Source: Pseudonocardia ammonioxydans (lineage in GTDB: Bacteria > Actinomycetota > Actinomycetes > Mycobacteriales > Pseudonocardiaceae). From it: a stretch of DNA of 64,000 nt. Each line of letters opens with the position of its first letter. Within the stretch, counting starts at the first letter, position 1. Under the pieces are notes generated by a model that saw only the letters and a list, made by a program, of their open reading frames with translations, had not been told where the DNA came from and made no database searches. The DNA lies in assembly GCF_900115005.1 (NCBI RefSeq), contig NZ_FOUY01000005.1:62001-126000 (forward strand), in the 5' to 3' direction. Position numbers and translations under genes: made by a program. This document shows, one piece after another, positions 17,146 to 25,529 of this stretch.

Positions 17146-18353
17146 CGGTCGGCCCCCGGGGTGGTGTCCGCGCAGCCCCCGGGTTCCAGCGCGAGCCGGT
17201 AGCCGCGGCGCACCACGGTCTGCACCAGTCCGGGGGCACCGAGCGCGGCCCGCAGCCGCGCCACCGCGTTCTCCACCGCGTGCTCGTCGCCGGCACCACC
17301 CTGGGCGGCGAGCAGCTCCGCGCGGGACACCACCCGCCCGGGGCGGCGGGCCAGCACCCGCAGCAGCGCCATCGGCGTCGGCGGCAGCGGGCACAGCCGC
17401 CCGTCGACGACGACGGCGTGCCCGCGCAGCTCCAGCAGGTGTCCGGCGACCGGGAGCCTGCGGGCCCGGGCCGGTACGGCCGACTCGCAGGTCCGCACCA
17501 TCGCGCCCAGCCGGGAACGCTGCGGCTGCACCGTGGGGACGTCGAGGGCCTCGAGCGGCGCCGCGGTCACCGGGCCCACGCACAGCGCGGGCACCGGGCC
17601 GCGCAGGGCCGCCAGGAGGTCCGTGCGCAGGCCGCGCTCGTCGGCGCGGGCGAGGATGCCGGCCGCGGCCGGCGCGCTGGTGAACGACAGGACGTCGATC
17701 CCGCCGGCGAGCGTGGCGTCGATCAGCCGGTCGAGCGGGCCGAGGTCGAGCGGCGGCGCCCACCGGTAGACCGGCACCGTGACGACCTCGGCGCCGGCCA
17801 GCTCCAGGGCCTCGACGACGTCGGGCAGCGGCTCCCCGTGCAGCTGCACGGCGATCCGCAGACCCCGCACCCCGCGTTCGAGCAGGTGCTCCAGCACCTC
17901 GGCGGTGGACTCGGACTCCGGCGACCAGGCGTCGACCAGCCCGGACGCCCGGATCGCGCCCCGCGCCTTCGGGCCCCGGGCCAGCATCTCCGAACGTCCC
18001 AGCGCGGCGAGCAGCACTTCACCGAGGCCCCAGCCGTCGGCGGCCTCGATCCAGCCCCGGTAGCCGATCCCGGTGGTGGCGACCGTGATGTCGGGGGGCG
18101 CGGCGACGAGCTCGCGGGTCCGCCGTTCGAGCCCCTCGTCGTCGGCGAGGGCGACGATCCGCAGGGCCGGTCCGTGCTGCACCGCGGCCCCGCGGCGCTC
18201 GAGCATGGTGGCGAGCTCCTCGGCCCGGCGGGCGGCGGTGATCCCGACGGTGAACCCGGCGAGCGGCGGGACGGGCGGCGCGTCGGGCCCGTGCCCGGGT
18301 TCGGTGCCGGGGCCGGTCGGGCGCGTGGCGTCCCGTGCGGCGGATCGGGCCAC
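17142..18353 (-). CDS. nnaR: HemD-type nitrate assimilation regulator NnaR
   Basis: 403 residues from the GTG at 18353 (GGAGGA lies just upstream). Residues about 20-270 resemble uroporphyrinogen-III synthase: FTVGITAARRAEELATMLER, PDITVATTGIGYRGWIEAA, IDVLSFTSAPAAAGILARA and ALCVGPVTAAPLE. Residues about 310-400 are an OmpR-type winged helix: LLELRGHAVVVDGRLCPLP, LARRPGRVVSRAELL and VQTVVRRGYRL. This fusion is the architecture of NnaR (Rv0260c/MSMEG_0432), an activator of nitrate/nitrite assimilation genes with GlnR in mycobacteria. It lies 77 bp downstream of nirD on the same strand, which suggests that it controls its own operon. An enzymatic HemD role is the alternative. Confidence 0.9.
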   Translation of the reverse strand: MARSAARDATRPTGPGTEPGHGPDAPPVPPLAGFTVGITAARRAEELATMLERRGAAVQHGPALRIVALADDEGLERRTRELVAAPPDITVATTGIGYRGWIEAADGWGLGEVLLAALGRSEMLARGPKARGAIRASGLVDAWSPESESTAEVLEHLLERGVRGLRIAVQLHGEPLPDVVEALELAGAEVVTVPVYRWAPPLDLGPLDRLIDATLAGGIDVLSFTSAPAAAGILARADERGLRTDLLAALRGPVPALCVGPVTAAPLEALDVPTVQPQRSRLGAMVRTCESAVPARARRLPVAGHLLELRGHAVVVDGRLCPLPPTPMALLRVLARRPGRVVSRAELLAAQGGAGDEHAVENAVARLRAALGAPGLVQTVVRRGYRLALEPGGCADTTPGADR

Positions 18354-18430
18354 CGGTCCTCCGTTCCTCCGGGCGGTCGCCGGTGGTCGTCGGGCGACGG
18401 ACCGCCCGGACGGTCGCGTGCCGTCCACCC

Positions 18431-18811
18431 TCACCGTAGCCCGACCTGTACGTCGCCACCGACGGCCCGGACGGTGAAGGCGGGCAGCCGCACATCCGGG
18501 TCGTCCAGGCACCGCCCGTCGCGCAGGGCGAAGACCTGCTTGTGCAGCGGCGAGGCGACCGTCGGCTCGCCGTCCCGGTCCCCGACCAGGCCCCGGGAGA
18601 CGACCCCGGCGCCGGTGAACGGGTCGATGTTGCCGAGGGCGTGCAGCGCGCCGTCGGCGAGCCGGAACAGCGCCACCTGCGTCCCGCCGACCAGCGCGGC
18701 GGCGCCGCGGCCGGGCAGCAGCCGCTCCACGGTGCAGACGGTCAGCCAGCAGCTGACCGCCTCGCCGGCACGGGCCGGGACCGCGGTGGGTGTGTCGAGT
18801 CGGGTGGTCAT
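18431..18811 (-). CDS. nirD: Nitrite reductase small subunit NirD
   Basis: 126 residues; the ATG (18811-18809) overlaps the nirB stop. Rieske-like fold with SCWLTVCTVERLLPGRGAAA, GNIDPFTGAGVVSRGLVGD and ASPLHKQVFALRDGRC. As usual for NirD, the Rieske cluster ligands are absent (SPLHKQ rather than CPHH), so it is a structural or regulatory partner of NirB rather than an electron carrier. Confidence 0.95.
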   Translation of the reverse strand: MTTRLDTPTAVPARAGEAVSCWLTVCTVERLLPGRGAAALVGGTQVALFRLADGALHALGNIDPFTGAGVVSRGLVGDRDGEPTVASPLHKQVFALRDGRCLDDPDVRLPAFTVRAVGGDVQVGLR

Positions 18812-21381
18812 CGCGCGGACACCTCCGGGACGCCGAGCAGGACGGGCGCGGGTGCGGGGATCGCCTGGCCCCGCTCCGGCACGAAGCGGATCGTCGGGTC
18901 GGGTGCGTCCGGCGCGTTGACGAAGGACACGAACCGGGACAGCTTCTCCGGGTCGTCCAGCACACCGGCCCACTCGTCGGCGTAGGACCCGACGTGCCGT
19001 TGCATGGCCGCGTCGAGGTCCGCGCAGATGCCCAGCGCGTCGTCGACGATCACCGACCGCAGGTGGTCGAGCCCGCCGTCGAGGGACTCGATCCACGGCG
19101 CGGTGCGCTGCAGCCGGTCGGCGGTGCGGATGTAGAACATCAGGAACCGGTCGATCGTGCGGATCAGTGTCGCGGAGTCGACGTCGGAGACCAGCAGCTC
19201 GGCGTGGCGCGGGGTGAACCCGCCGTTGCCGCCGACGTAGAGGTTCCACCCCTGCTCGGTGGCGATCACGCCGAAGTCCTTGGAGCGGGCCTCCGCGCAC
19301 TCCCGTGCGCACCCCGACACCCCGGACTTGAGCTTGTGCGGGCTCCGCAGGCCCCGGTAGCGCAGCTCCAGCTCGACGGCCATCGCGACCGAGTCCTGCA
19401 CGCCGTAACGGCACCAGGCCGACCCCACGCAGGACTTCACGGTGCGCAGCGACTTGCCGTAGGCGTGCCCGGACTCGAACCCGGCGTCGACCAGCCGCCG
19501 CCAGATCGCCGGCAGGTCGTCGACCCGGGCACCGAACAGGTCGATCCGCTGCCCGCCGGTGATCTTCGTGTACAGCCCGAAGTCGCGGGCGACCTCCCCG
19601 ATGACGATCAGGCCGGCCGGCGTCACCTCACCGCCGGCGATCCGCGGGACGACCGAGTAGGTGCCGTTGCGCTGCAGGTTCGCCAGGAAGTGGTCGTTGG
19701 TGTCCTGCAGCGACGCCTGCTCGCCGTCGAGGACGTGTCCGGTGCCCAGGCTCGCCAGGATCGACGCGACGACGGGCTTGCAGACCTCGCACCCCCGGCC
19801 GCGGCCGTACCGGGAGAGCAGCGCGGAGAACGACGTGATCCCGGCGCCCGCGACGATCTCGAACAGCTCGGCGCGGGAGTGGTCGAAGTGCGCGCAGAGC
19901 GCCGTCGACAGCTCCACGCCCTGCTGCTGGAGGATCCGGGTCAGCGCCGGGACGCAGGACCCGCAGGTCGTGCCGGCCCGGGTACAGGCCTTGAGGGCGG
20001 GCACGTCGTGCGCGCCGCCGTCGATCGCGGCGCACAGATCGCCCTTGGTGACGGCGTTGCAGGAACAGATCTGCGCGGAGTCCGGCAGCGCGGACGCGTC
20101 CGGCTCGGCGCCGCCCGTCGAGATGAGCGCGACCGGGTCCGCGGGGAGCGGCGCACCCATCAGCGGGCGCAAGGCCCCGTACCGGGACGCGTCACCGACC
20201 AGCACCCCGCCGAGCAGGGTGGACGCGTCACCGGTGCTGCTCGGGGGCGCGACGACCAGCTTGGCGTAGGTACCCGCGACCGGGTCGTCGACGACGACCT
20301 CCAGCGCGCCCTCGGTGGCCGCGTGCGCGTCACCGAAACCGGCGACGTCGACGCCGAGCAGCTTGAGCCGGGTGGAGGTGTCCAGCTGCTCGGGCCGCAT
20401 CCGCGCCGACCCGCCGAGCAACCGGTCGGCGACGACCTCGGCCATCGCGTAGCCGGGGGCGACCAGGCCGTAGGTACGGCCCTCCAGCGCGGCGCACTCC
20501 CCGATCGCCCACACGTGCTCGTCGGCGGTGCGGCAGCGGTCGTCGACCAGCACACCGCCGCGCGGCCCCACCGGCAGGCCGCAGGCGCGGGCCGGCCCGT
20601 CGGCGGCGCGGATGCCGGCGGCGAAGACGACGACGTCGGCGTCCAGCTCGACGCCGTCGGACAGCGTCGCGACCAGCCGGTCCCGGTCCCGCACGATCCC
20701 GGTCAGGGACACGCCGGTACGCACCGCGATGCCCTGCTCGCTCACCAGCCGGTGCAGCAGCGCCCCGCCGCGGGCGTCGACCTGCACCGGCATCAGCCAC
20801 GGCGCGACCTCCACGACCTGCGGGGAGAGCCCCAGCAGCCGCAGCGCCCGGGCCGCCTCCAGCCCGAGCAGCCCGCCCCCGACGACGACCGCGGAACGCC
20901 GGCCCGGCGCGGTGGTCGCGACCGCGGCGGCAGCCGCCTCGGTGATCGCGTCGAGGTCGTCGAGGGTGCGGTAGACGAAGCAACCCGGGAGCTCGCGGCC
21001 GGTGACCGGCGGGACGAACGCGTACGACCCGGTCGCGAACACCAGCGCGTCGTAGCCGAGCGTGCGCCCCGACGCCGTGGTGACCCGGCGGCCGCCGGGA
21101 TCGACCTCGACGACGGCGTCGCCCAGGTGGTGGGTGACCAGCGGGTCGTCCTGCAGCCCGGCGTCGTCGAGCCGCAGGTCCTGTTCGGACGCCCCGTCCA
21201 CGTAGGACGACAGGGCGACCCGGTCGTAGGCCGGCCGGGACTCCTCGCCGAGGACGGTGATCTGCCAGGTCCCGTCGCCGTCACGGGCACGCAGGGTGGA
21301 CACCAGACGGTGCCCGACCATCCCGTTCCCGACGACGACCAGGTGGTTCACACCCTGCTGCGTCACGCTCTGCTCCGTCAT
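18808..21381 (-). CDS. nirB: Assimilatory NAD(P)H nitrite reductase, large subunit
   Basis: 857 residues from the ATG at 21381; the frame extends upstream only as a shadow of the next gene. FAD domain near the start (VVVGNGMVGHRLV), NAD domain (SAVVVGGGLLGLEAARAL), BFD-type [2Fe-2S] cysteines (ICSCNAVTKGDLC, GTTCGSC) and the siroheme/[4Fe-4S] domain with SCVGSAWCRYG and SGCARECAEARS. It reduces nitrite to ammonium in the cytosol. ATGA overlaps link it to both the NasB-like gene and nirD, so all three are co-translated. Confidence 0.97.
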   Translation of the reverse strand: MTEQSVTQQGVNHLVVVGNGMVGHRLVSTLRARDGDGTWQITVLGEESRPAYDRVALSSYVDGASEQDLRLDDAGLQDDPLVTHHLGDAVVEVDPGGRRVTTASGRTLGYDALVFATGSYAFVPPVTGRELPGCFVYRTLDDLDAITEAAAAAVATTAPGRRSAVVVGGGLLGLEAARALRLLGLSPQVVEVAPWLMPVQVDARGGALLHRLVSEQGIAVRTGVSLTGIVRDRDRLVATLSDGVELDADVVVFAAGIRAADGPARACGLPVGPRGGVLVDDRCRTADEHVWAIGECAALEGRTYGLVAPGYAMAEVVADRLLGGSARMRPEQLDTSTRLKLLGVDVAGFGDAHAATEGALEVVVDDPVAGTYAKLVVAPPSSTGDASTLLGGVLVGDASRYGALRPLMGAPLPADPVALISTGGAEPDASALPDSAQICSCNAVTKGDLCAAIDGGAHDVPALKACTRAGTTCGSCVPALTRILQQQGVELSTALCAHFDHSRAELFEIVAGAGITSFSALLSRYGRGRGCEVCKPVVASILASLGTGHVLDGEQASLQDTNDHFLANLQRNGTYSVVPRIAGGEVTPAGLIVIGEVARDFGLYTKITGGQRIDLFGARVDDLPAIWRRLVDAGFESGHAYGKSLRTVKSCVGSAWCRYGVQDSVAMAVELELRYRGLRSPHKLKSGVSGCARECAEARSKDFGVIATEQGWNLYVGGNGGFTPRHAELLVSDVDSATLIRTIDRFLMFYIRTADRLQRTAPWIESLDGGLDHLRSVIVDDALGICADLDAAMQRHVGSYADEWAGVLDDPEKLSRFVSFVNAPDAPDPTIRFVPERGQAIPAPAPVLLGVPEVSAR

Positions 21382-22853
21382 GCCGCGTCCTCCCGTGCGG
21401 GGTCGGCGCCGGTCGCCCCGGCGGGGTCGGCGCGCTCGAGCCAGTCCCGGATCCCGCGGACGGCGTCCCGGCAGCCGCCGCACCCGGTGGCGGCCCGGGT
21501 GCGGCGGCACAGCGCCTCGACGTCGCGGGCACCCGCGCGCCACGTGGTGACCAGCGTGTTCTTGGTGACGGTGTTGCAGCGGCAGACGACCGTGGAGCCC
21601 GGCATCCGGGCGGGCTCGGCGGCCGGCGCCACGTCCGGTGGGACCGCCCGGCCGAGCAGCAGCGCCAGCCGGTCCTCCGGCGCGGGGGCGCCCGAGTCGT
21701 ACAACCCGGTGATCGTCGCCGTGGCATCGGGCAGTCCGATCAGGACGGCGCCGGTGACCCGGTCGTCGCGCAGCGCGAGCACCCCGTAGCGGCCGCCCCG
21801 CGGGTCGGAGACGCGCAGCAGCTCGTCCCCTGACTCGATCTCCCCGAGGGCGGCGAGGTCGATCCCGGCCGCCTTCAGCCGGGTGACCGGGCGGGTGCCC
21901 CGGTAGCGCGCGGCCGGGTCCGCGCCGGTGAGCAGGTCGGCGAGCACCGCGGCCTGCTCCCAGCCGGACTGCACGAGCCCGGGCGCGGCGCCGGTGTGCT
22001 GGGCGCAGTCGCCGACGGCGTGCACCCGGCCGTCGGCGGTGGCCAACCGGTCGTCGACCAGGACGCCGCGGTCGACGGCGAGCCCGGCCTCCGCGGCGAG
22101 GGCCGTGTTCGCGCGGACCCCGGCGGCGACGACCACGCCGTCGGCGGCGATGCGGCTGCCGTCGTCGCAGTCCAGGCCGGTCGCCGGGTCCCACGCCGTC
22201 GCCGTGACCCCGCACCGCACGTCGACCCCGGCCGCGCCGAGCGCGGCCGCCAGGACCGCACCGGCCCCGGCGTCGAGCCGCTGCTCCATCAGGTGGGTGC
22301 GCGGGTGGACGAGGGTGACCGCGACGCCGCGCCCGGCCAGCCCGCGGGCCGCCTCGACGCCGAGCAGCCCGCCCCCGACGACGGCGATCCGGGCGCCCGG
22401 CACCGCCGCGGCGCGGATGCGGTCGCAGTCGTCGAGGTCGCGGAACACACTCACCCCGGGCGCCGGCGCGCCGCCGTCACCGACCCCGTCCTCGCCGCCG
22501 CCGAGCCCCTCGACCGGCGGCAGCCACGCGCGGCAACCGGTGGCCAGGACCAGCTCGTCGTAGGGGTGGGTGGTGCCGTCGTCGGCGTGCACGACGCGAG
22601 CGACCCGGTCGATCCCGGTGGCCGCGACCCCGACGTGCAGGTCGACGCCGGGGACCGCCGGGAGCGCGACCATGCCCGCACCGAGTCCCCCGGCGAGCAC
22701 GGTCGAGAGGAGGACCCGGTTGTAGGCGGGGCGCGGCTCGGCGCCGAGCACGCTCAGCGCGACCCGTTCGCCGTCGGGGTCGCGCCGCCGGATCTCCTCG
22801 GTGAGCCGGGCCCCGACCATGCCGTGCCCGATCACCACCACACGCCTGCTCAT
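21378..22853 (-). CDS. NasB-like FAD/NAD(P)H electron-transfer subunit of nitrate reductase
   Basis: 491 residues. The N-terminal part resembles the flavin half of NirB (VVVIGHGMVGARLTEEIRRR, YNRVLLSTVLAGG, RIAVVGGGLLGVEAARGL). After residue about 420 comes one BFD-type [2Fe-2S] domain (VVCRCNTVTKNTLV, ATGCGGCRDAV). There is no siroheme domain. This matches the electron-transfer subunits (NasB of Bacillus) that pass electrons from NAD(P)H to the molybdopterin nitrate reductase, encoded just upstream. Its stop overlaps the nirB start. Confidence 0.88.
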   Translation of the reverse strand: MSRRVVVIGHGMVGARLTEEIRRRDPDGERVALSVLGAEPRPAYNRVLLSTVLAGGLGAGMVALPAVPGVDLHVGVAATGIDRVARVVHADDGTTHPYDELVLATGCRAWLPPVEGLGGGEDGVGDGGAPAPGVSVFRDLDDCDRIRAAAVPGARIAVVGGGLLGVEAARGLAGRGVAVTLVHPRTHLMEQRLDAGAGAVLAAALGAAGVDVRCGVTATAWDPATGLDCDDGSRIAADGVVVAAGVRANTALAAEAGLAVDRGVLVDDRLATADGRVHAVGDCAQHTGAAPGLVQSGWEQAAVLADLLTGADPAARYRGTRPVTRLKAAGIDLAALGEIESGDELLRVSDPRGGRYGVLALRDDRVTGAVLIGLPDATATITGLYDSGAPAPEDRLALLLGRAVPPDVAPAAEPARMPGSTVVCRCNTVTKNTLVTTWRAGARDVEALCRRTRAATGCGGCRDAVRGIRDWLERADPAGATGADPAREDAA

Positions 22854-22877
22854 GACGACCGACGGTAGGAACGGGCT

Positions 22878-22914
22878 GTTACGGGTGAACTGCCCGCGAT
22901 TGCGGGCGGGTTAC
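22878..22914 (-). promoter_or_regulatory. Candidate GlnR/NnaR-type site upstream of the nasB-nirBD operon
   Basis: On the minus strand GTAAC occurs twice, at 22914-22910 and 22882-22878. The first is followed after six bases by GCAAT (22903-22899). The actinobacterial GlnR box is gTnAC-n6-GaAAC, so the first site is a partial match only (3 of 5 in the second half). The placement, 25 to 60 bp before the NasB-like start codon in a 115-bp gap, is what one would expect for nitrogen control. Inference only. Confidence 0.35.
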
Positions 22915-22968
22915 GAGGTGCTCATTCCGCGGACACCCGGCCCGTGAGCCCGGTGTGCCGGGTCACGG

Positions 22969-23367
22969 TCAGGACCGGGCGCCCGGCTGCAGGCCCGCCC
23001 GGTCCCGGCCCTCGACCACCGCGGACACCCGCGCCGCCCACCGCTCGTGCGCGGACTGCCGGGTGATCCCGGCGGCGCGCCCGATCGTGTCCCAGCTGAC
23101 CCCGGTGTGCCGGAGCCCGACCAGGTGCGGCAACGGGTCGAGCCCGGCGGCCAGGCCGATCCGGAACGCCGCGAGCCGCCACGCGGTCTCCCGGTGCAGC
23201 GGGGCGTCGGTGCCCTGCTCGGCCTCCCACTCGGGGGTCCCCGGCACGGGCGGGACGCCGGCGATCGCGTCGGCGCGCCGGTCCAGTTCGGCGACGGCGG
23301 CCGCGGTGACGGCCCGGGCGTCGGCGGTGATGTCGGTACTGAGGATCTGCTCCACGGTCACGGTCAT
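22969..23367 (-). CDS. Small helix-turn-helix protein within the nitrate cluster
   Basis: 132 residues, ATG at 23367. The C-terminal half holds a likely HTH: GVSWDTIGRAAGITRQSAHERW, where SWDTIGRAAGI and RQSAHERW would be the two helices. The N-terminal part is helical and acidic. No family name is certain. The gene lies between the nitrate reductase and the NasB-like gene, same strand, with gaps of 60 and 115 bp. A perfect 21-bp palindrome ends two bases before its start codon, so autoregulation and perhaps control of neighbouring nas genes is plausible. Confidence 0.8.
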   Translation of the reverse strand: MTVTVEQILSTDITADARAVTAAAVAELDRRADAIAGVPPVPGTPEWEAEQGTDAPLHRETAWRLAAFRIGLAAGLDPLPHLVGLRHTGVSWDTIGRAAGITRQSAHERWAARVSAVVEGRDRAGLQPGARS

Positions 23368-23368
23368 G

Positions 23369-23389
23369 TTGTCAGGGTAACCCTGACAA
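23369..23389. promoter_or_regulatory. 21-bp palindromic operator before the HTH gene
   Basis: TTGTCAGGGT (23369-23378), one central A, and ACCCTGACAA (23380-23389) form a perfect inverted repeat. It lies two bases upstream of the start codon of the HTH gene at 23367, in the 60-bp gap after the nitrate reductase stop. Its position over the expected leader would let a bound protein block expression. Confidence 0.7.
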
Positions 23390-23427
23390 GCGTCGGCCGC
23401 TCCCGGTTTTCCGCGTAACCCGCCCGG

Positions 23428-25527
23428 CTACCGGGCGCCCGCCCGCGCCGGCTCCAGCCGCACCGCGGCGACCTTGAACTCCGGCATCCGGCTCACCGGG
23501 TCCAGGGCCGGGTTGGTGACGTTGTTCGCCGCGCCCGCCCCACCGAAGTGGAACGGGAGGAACACCGTGTCCGGCCGCAGCGAGGGGACACAGCGGACCC
23601 GCGCCGTCGTCGTCCCCCGGCGGGAGGTCACGTCGGCCAGGTCCCCGTCGGCCAGCCCGTAGCGGGCGGCGGTCTCCGGGTGCACCTCCACGAACACCTC
23701 CGGCACGGCCGCCGCCAGCGCGGCGACCCGGCGGGTCTGCGCGCCGGACTGGTAGTGCACCAGCACCCGGCCGGTGGTGACCCACAGCGGGAAGTCGGTG
23801 TCGACGTCCTCGTCGGGCCCGGCGTGCTCGACCGGCACCAGCCGGGCCCGGCCGTCCGGGTGGGCGAACCGCTCGGCGAACAGCCGCGGCGTGCCGGGAT
23901 GCCCGCCGGACGGGCACGGCCAGTGCAGCACCTCCCCGGCGTCGAGCCGCGCGTAGGAGATCCCCGTGTAGTCGGCGGGCCCGCCCGAGGACGCCCGGCG
24001 CAGCTCGTCGAACACTGCCCGCGGGTCCGCCGGGAACGCACCCGGTGCGTCCAGCGCCGCGGCCAGCCCGGAGATCACCTCGAGATCGGTGCGGACGCCC
24101 GGCGGCGGGGCCAAAGCGCGCCGGCGCCGCAGCACCCTGCCCTCGAGGTTGGTCGTCGTCCCGTCCTCCTCGGCCCACTGGGCGACCGGCAGGAGCACGT
24201 CGGCCCGCGCCGCCGTCTCCCCCGGCAGGACGTCTGCGACCACCAGCAGGTCAAGCGCGGCCAGGCGGTCGGCGACGGCGCGGGCGTCCGGGGCGGAGAC
24301 CAGCACGTTCGACCCGAACACCAGCAGCGCCCGCGGCCCGCCGGGGCGGCCGAGGGAGTCCAGCAGCTCGACCGCGCTGCGCCCGGGGCCCGGCAGCGAG
24401 GACGGGTCGACGCCCCACACGGACGCGACGTGCTCCCGCGCGGCGGGATCGGTGATGTGCCGGTAGCCGGGCAGCTGGTCGGCCTTCTGCCCGTGCTCAC
24501 GCCCGCCCTGCCCGTTGCCCTGCCCGGTGATCGTCCCGAACCCCGACCCGGGCCGTCCGGGCAGGCCGAGCGCCAGCGCCAGGTTGATCCAGGCCGTCAC
24601 GGTGTCGACGCCGTGCGCGTGCTGCTCGGCGCCGCGGGCGGTCAGCACGTACCGCCGCCGGGTCGCCGCGAGCCGGCGCACGACCGTCCGCATGTCCGAC
24701 GCGGCCACGCCGCAGACCCGCTCCGCCCGTTCCGGCCACCACTGCGAGGCGATCCGCCAGACGTCGTCGAACCCCGTCGTGCGCTCGTCCAGGTAGGACC
24801 GGTCGAGGTGCCCGTCGACGACGGCGGCGTGCAGCATCCCCAGCGCGAGCGCCGCGTCGGTGCCCGGCCGCGGCGCCAGGTGCAGCCCGCCGGAGGCGAT
24901 CGCGCGTTCTGCGGTCGGGGTGCGCCGCGGGTCGACCACGACCAGCTGTGCCGCGCTCAGGTGGGCCATCAGCGGCGGCATCGTCTCGGCGACGTTCGCC
25001 CCGGCGAGGACGACGAGCTCGGCGTCGGCGAGGTCGGTCACCGGGAACGGCAGCCCGCGGTCCACCCCGAACGCGCGGTTGCCCGCCGCGGCCGCCGAGG
25101 ACATGCAGAACCGGCCGTTGTAGTCGATCTGCGAGGTCCCCAGCGCGACGCGCGCGAACTTGCCGAGCAGGTAGGCCTTCTCGTTGGTGAGCCCGCCGGC
25201 GCCGAGGACGGCGACCGCGTCGGGCCCGTGCTCGGCCCGCAGTGCCGCCAGCCGGGCCGCGACCGTGCCGAGCGCGCCGGCCCAGTCGGTCTCCCGGAAC
25301 CCGCCCGTTCGCGAGTCCCTGACCTGCGGAAACGTCAGGCGGTGCGCATGGGTGAGCAGAGCAGAGGACGTCCAGCCCTTCTGGCACATCCCGCCCCCGC
25401 GGGTCGGGTCGTCCTTCGTGACGTACACGGCGCGGGCGTCCACCTCGCCGGACGGGCTCACCCACTGCCCGCACTGCAACGCGCAGTACGGGCAGTGGGT
25501 GGCGGTCCGGCCCGCGGCCTCGTCCAT
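23428..25527 (-). CDS. Assimilatory nitrate reductase, molybdopterin catalytic subunit
   Basis: 699 residues from the ATG at 25527. An N-terminal [4Fe-4S] site is formed by C12, C15, C19 and C48 (HCPYCALQCGQW, GMCQKGW). Molybdopterin-oxidoreductase segments follow (LGAGGLTNEKAYLLGKFARV, IDYNGRFCMSSAAAAGNRAF, GFGTITGQGNGQGGREHGQK) and the C-terminal dinucleotide-binding domain ends with PFHFGGAGAANNVTNPALDP. It reduces nitrate to nitrite in the cytosol (NasA/NarB type). It follows narK by two bases, so the two are one transcript. Residues 55-65 (SALLTHAHRLT) are encoded by the 27-bp word that also occurs in the monooxygenase at 46326. Confidence 0.94.
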   Translation of the reverse strand: MDEAAGRTATHCPYCALQCGQWVSPSGEVDARAVYVTKDDPTRGGGMCQKGWTSSALLTHAHRLTFPQVRDSRTGGFRETDWAGALGTVAARLAALRAEHGPDAVAVLGAGGLTNEKAYLLGKFARVALGTSQIDYNGRFCMSSAAAAGNRAFGVDRGLPFPVTDLADAELVVLAGANVAETMPPLMAHLSAAQLVVVDPRRTPTAERAIASGGLHLAPRPGTDAALALGMLHAAVVDGHLDRSYLDERTTGFDDVWRIASQWWPERAERVCGVAASDMRTVVRRLAATRRRYVLTARGAEQHAHGVDTVTAWINLALALGLPGRPGSGFGTITGQGNGQGGREHGQKADQLPGYRHITDPAAREHVASVWGVDPSSLPGPGRSAVELLDSLGRPGGPRALLVFGSNVLVSAPDARAVADRLAALDLLVVADVLPGETAARADVLLPVAQWAEEDGTTTNLEGRVLRRRRALAPPPGVRTDLEVISGLAAALDAPGAFPADPRAVFDELRRASSGGPADYTGISYARLDAGEVLHWPCPSGGHPGTPRLFAERFAHPDGRARLVPVEHAGPDEDVDTDFPLWVTTGRVLVHYQSGAQTRRVAALAAAVPEVFVEVHPETAARYGLADGDLADVTSRRGTTTARVRCVPSLRPDTVFLPFHFGGAGAANNVTNPALDPVSRMPEFKVAAVRLEPARAGAR
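25340..25366. repeat. Intragenic copy of the GGTGAGCAGAGCAGAG word (nitrate reductase)
   Basis: 27 bases on the plus strand, C-GGTGCG-CATG-GGTGAGCAGAGCAGAG (written with separators), identical to the minus strand of 47203-47177. In the gene (minus strand) it gives codons TCT GCT CTG CTC ACC CAT GCG CAC, residues SALLTHAH. TCT, GCT and CAT are rare codons in this GC-rich sequence. It differs from the arms of the 15417-15512 inverted repeat at three central positions. Confidence 0.85.
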
Positions 25528-25529
25528 GG

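Noticed and set aside
18790-21789. Plus-strand reading frame of about 1000 codons opposite nirB
   Set aside because: Shadow of nirB; no domain, composition typical of antisense frames.
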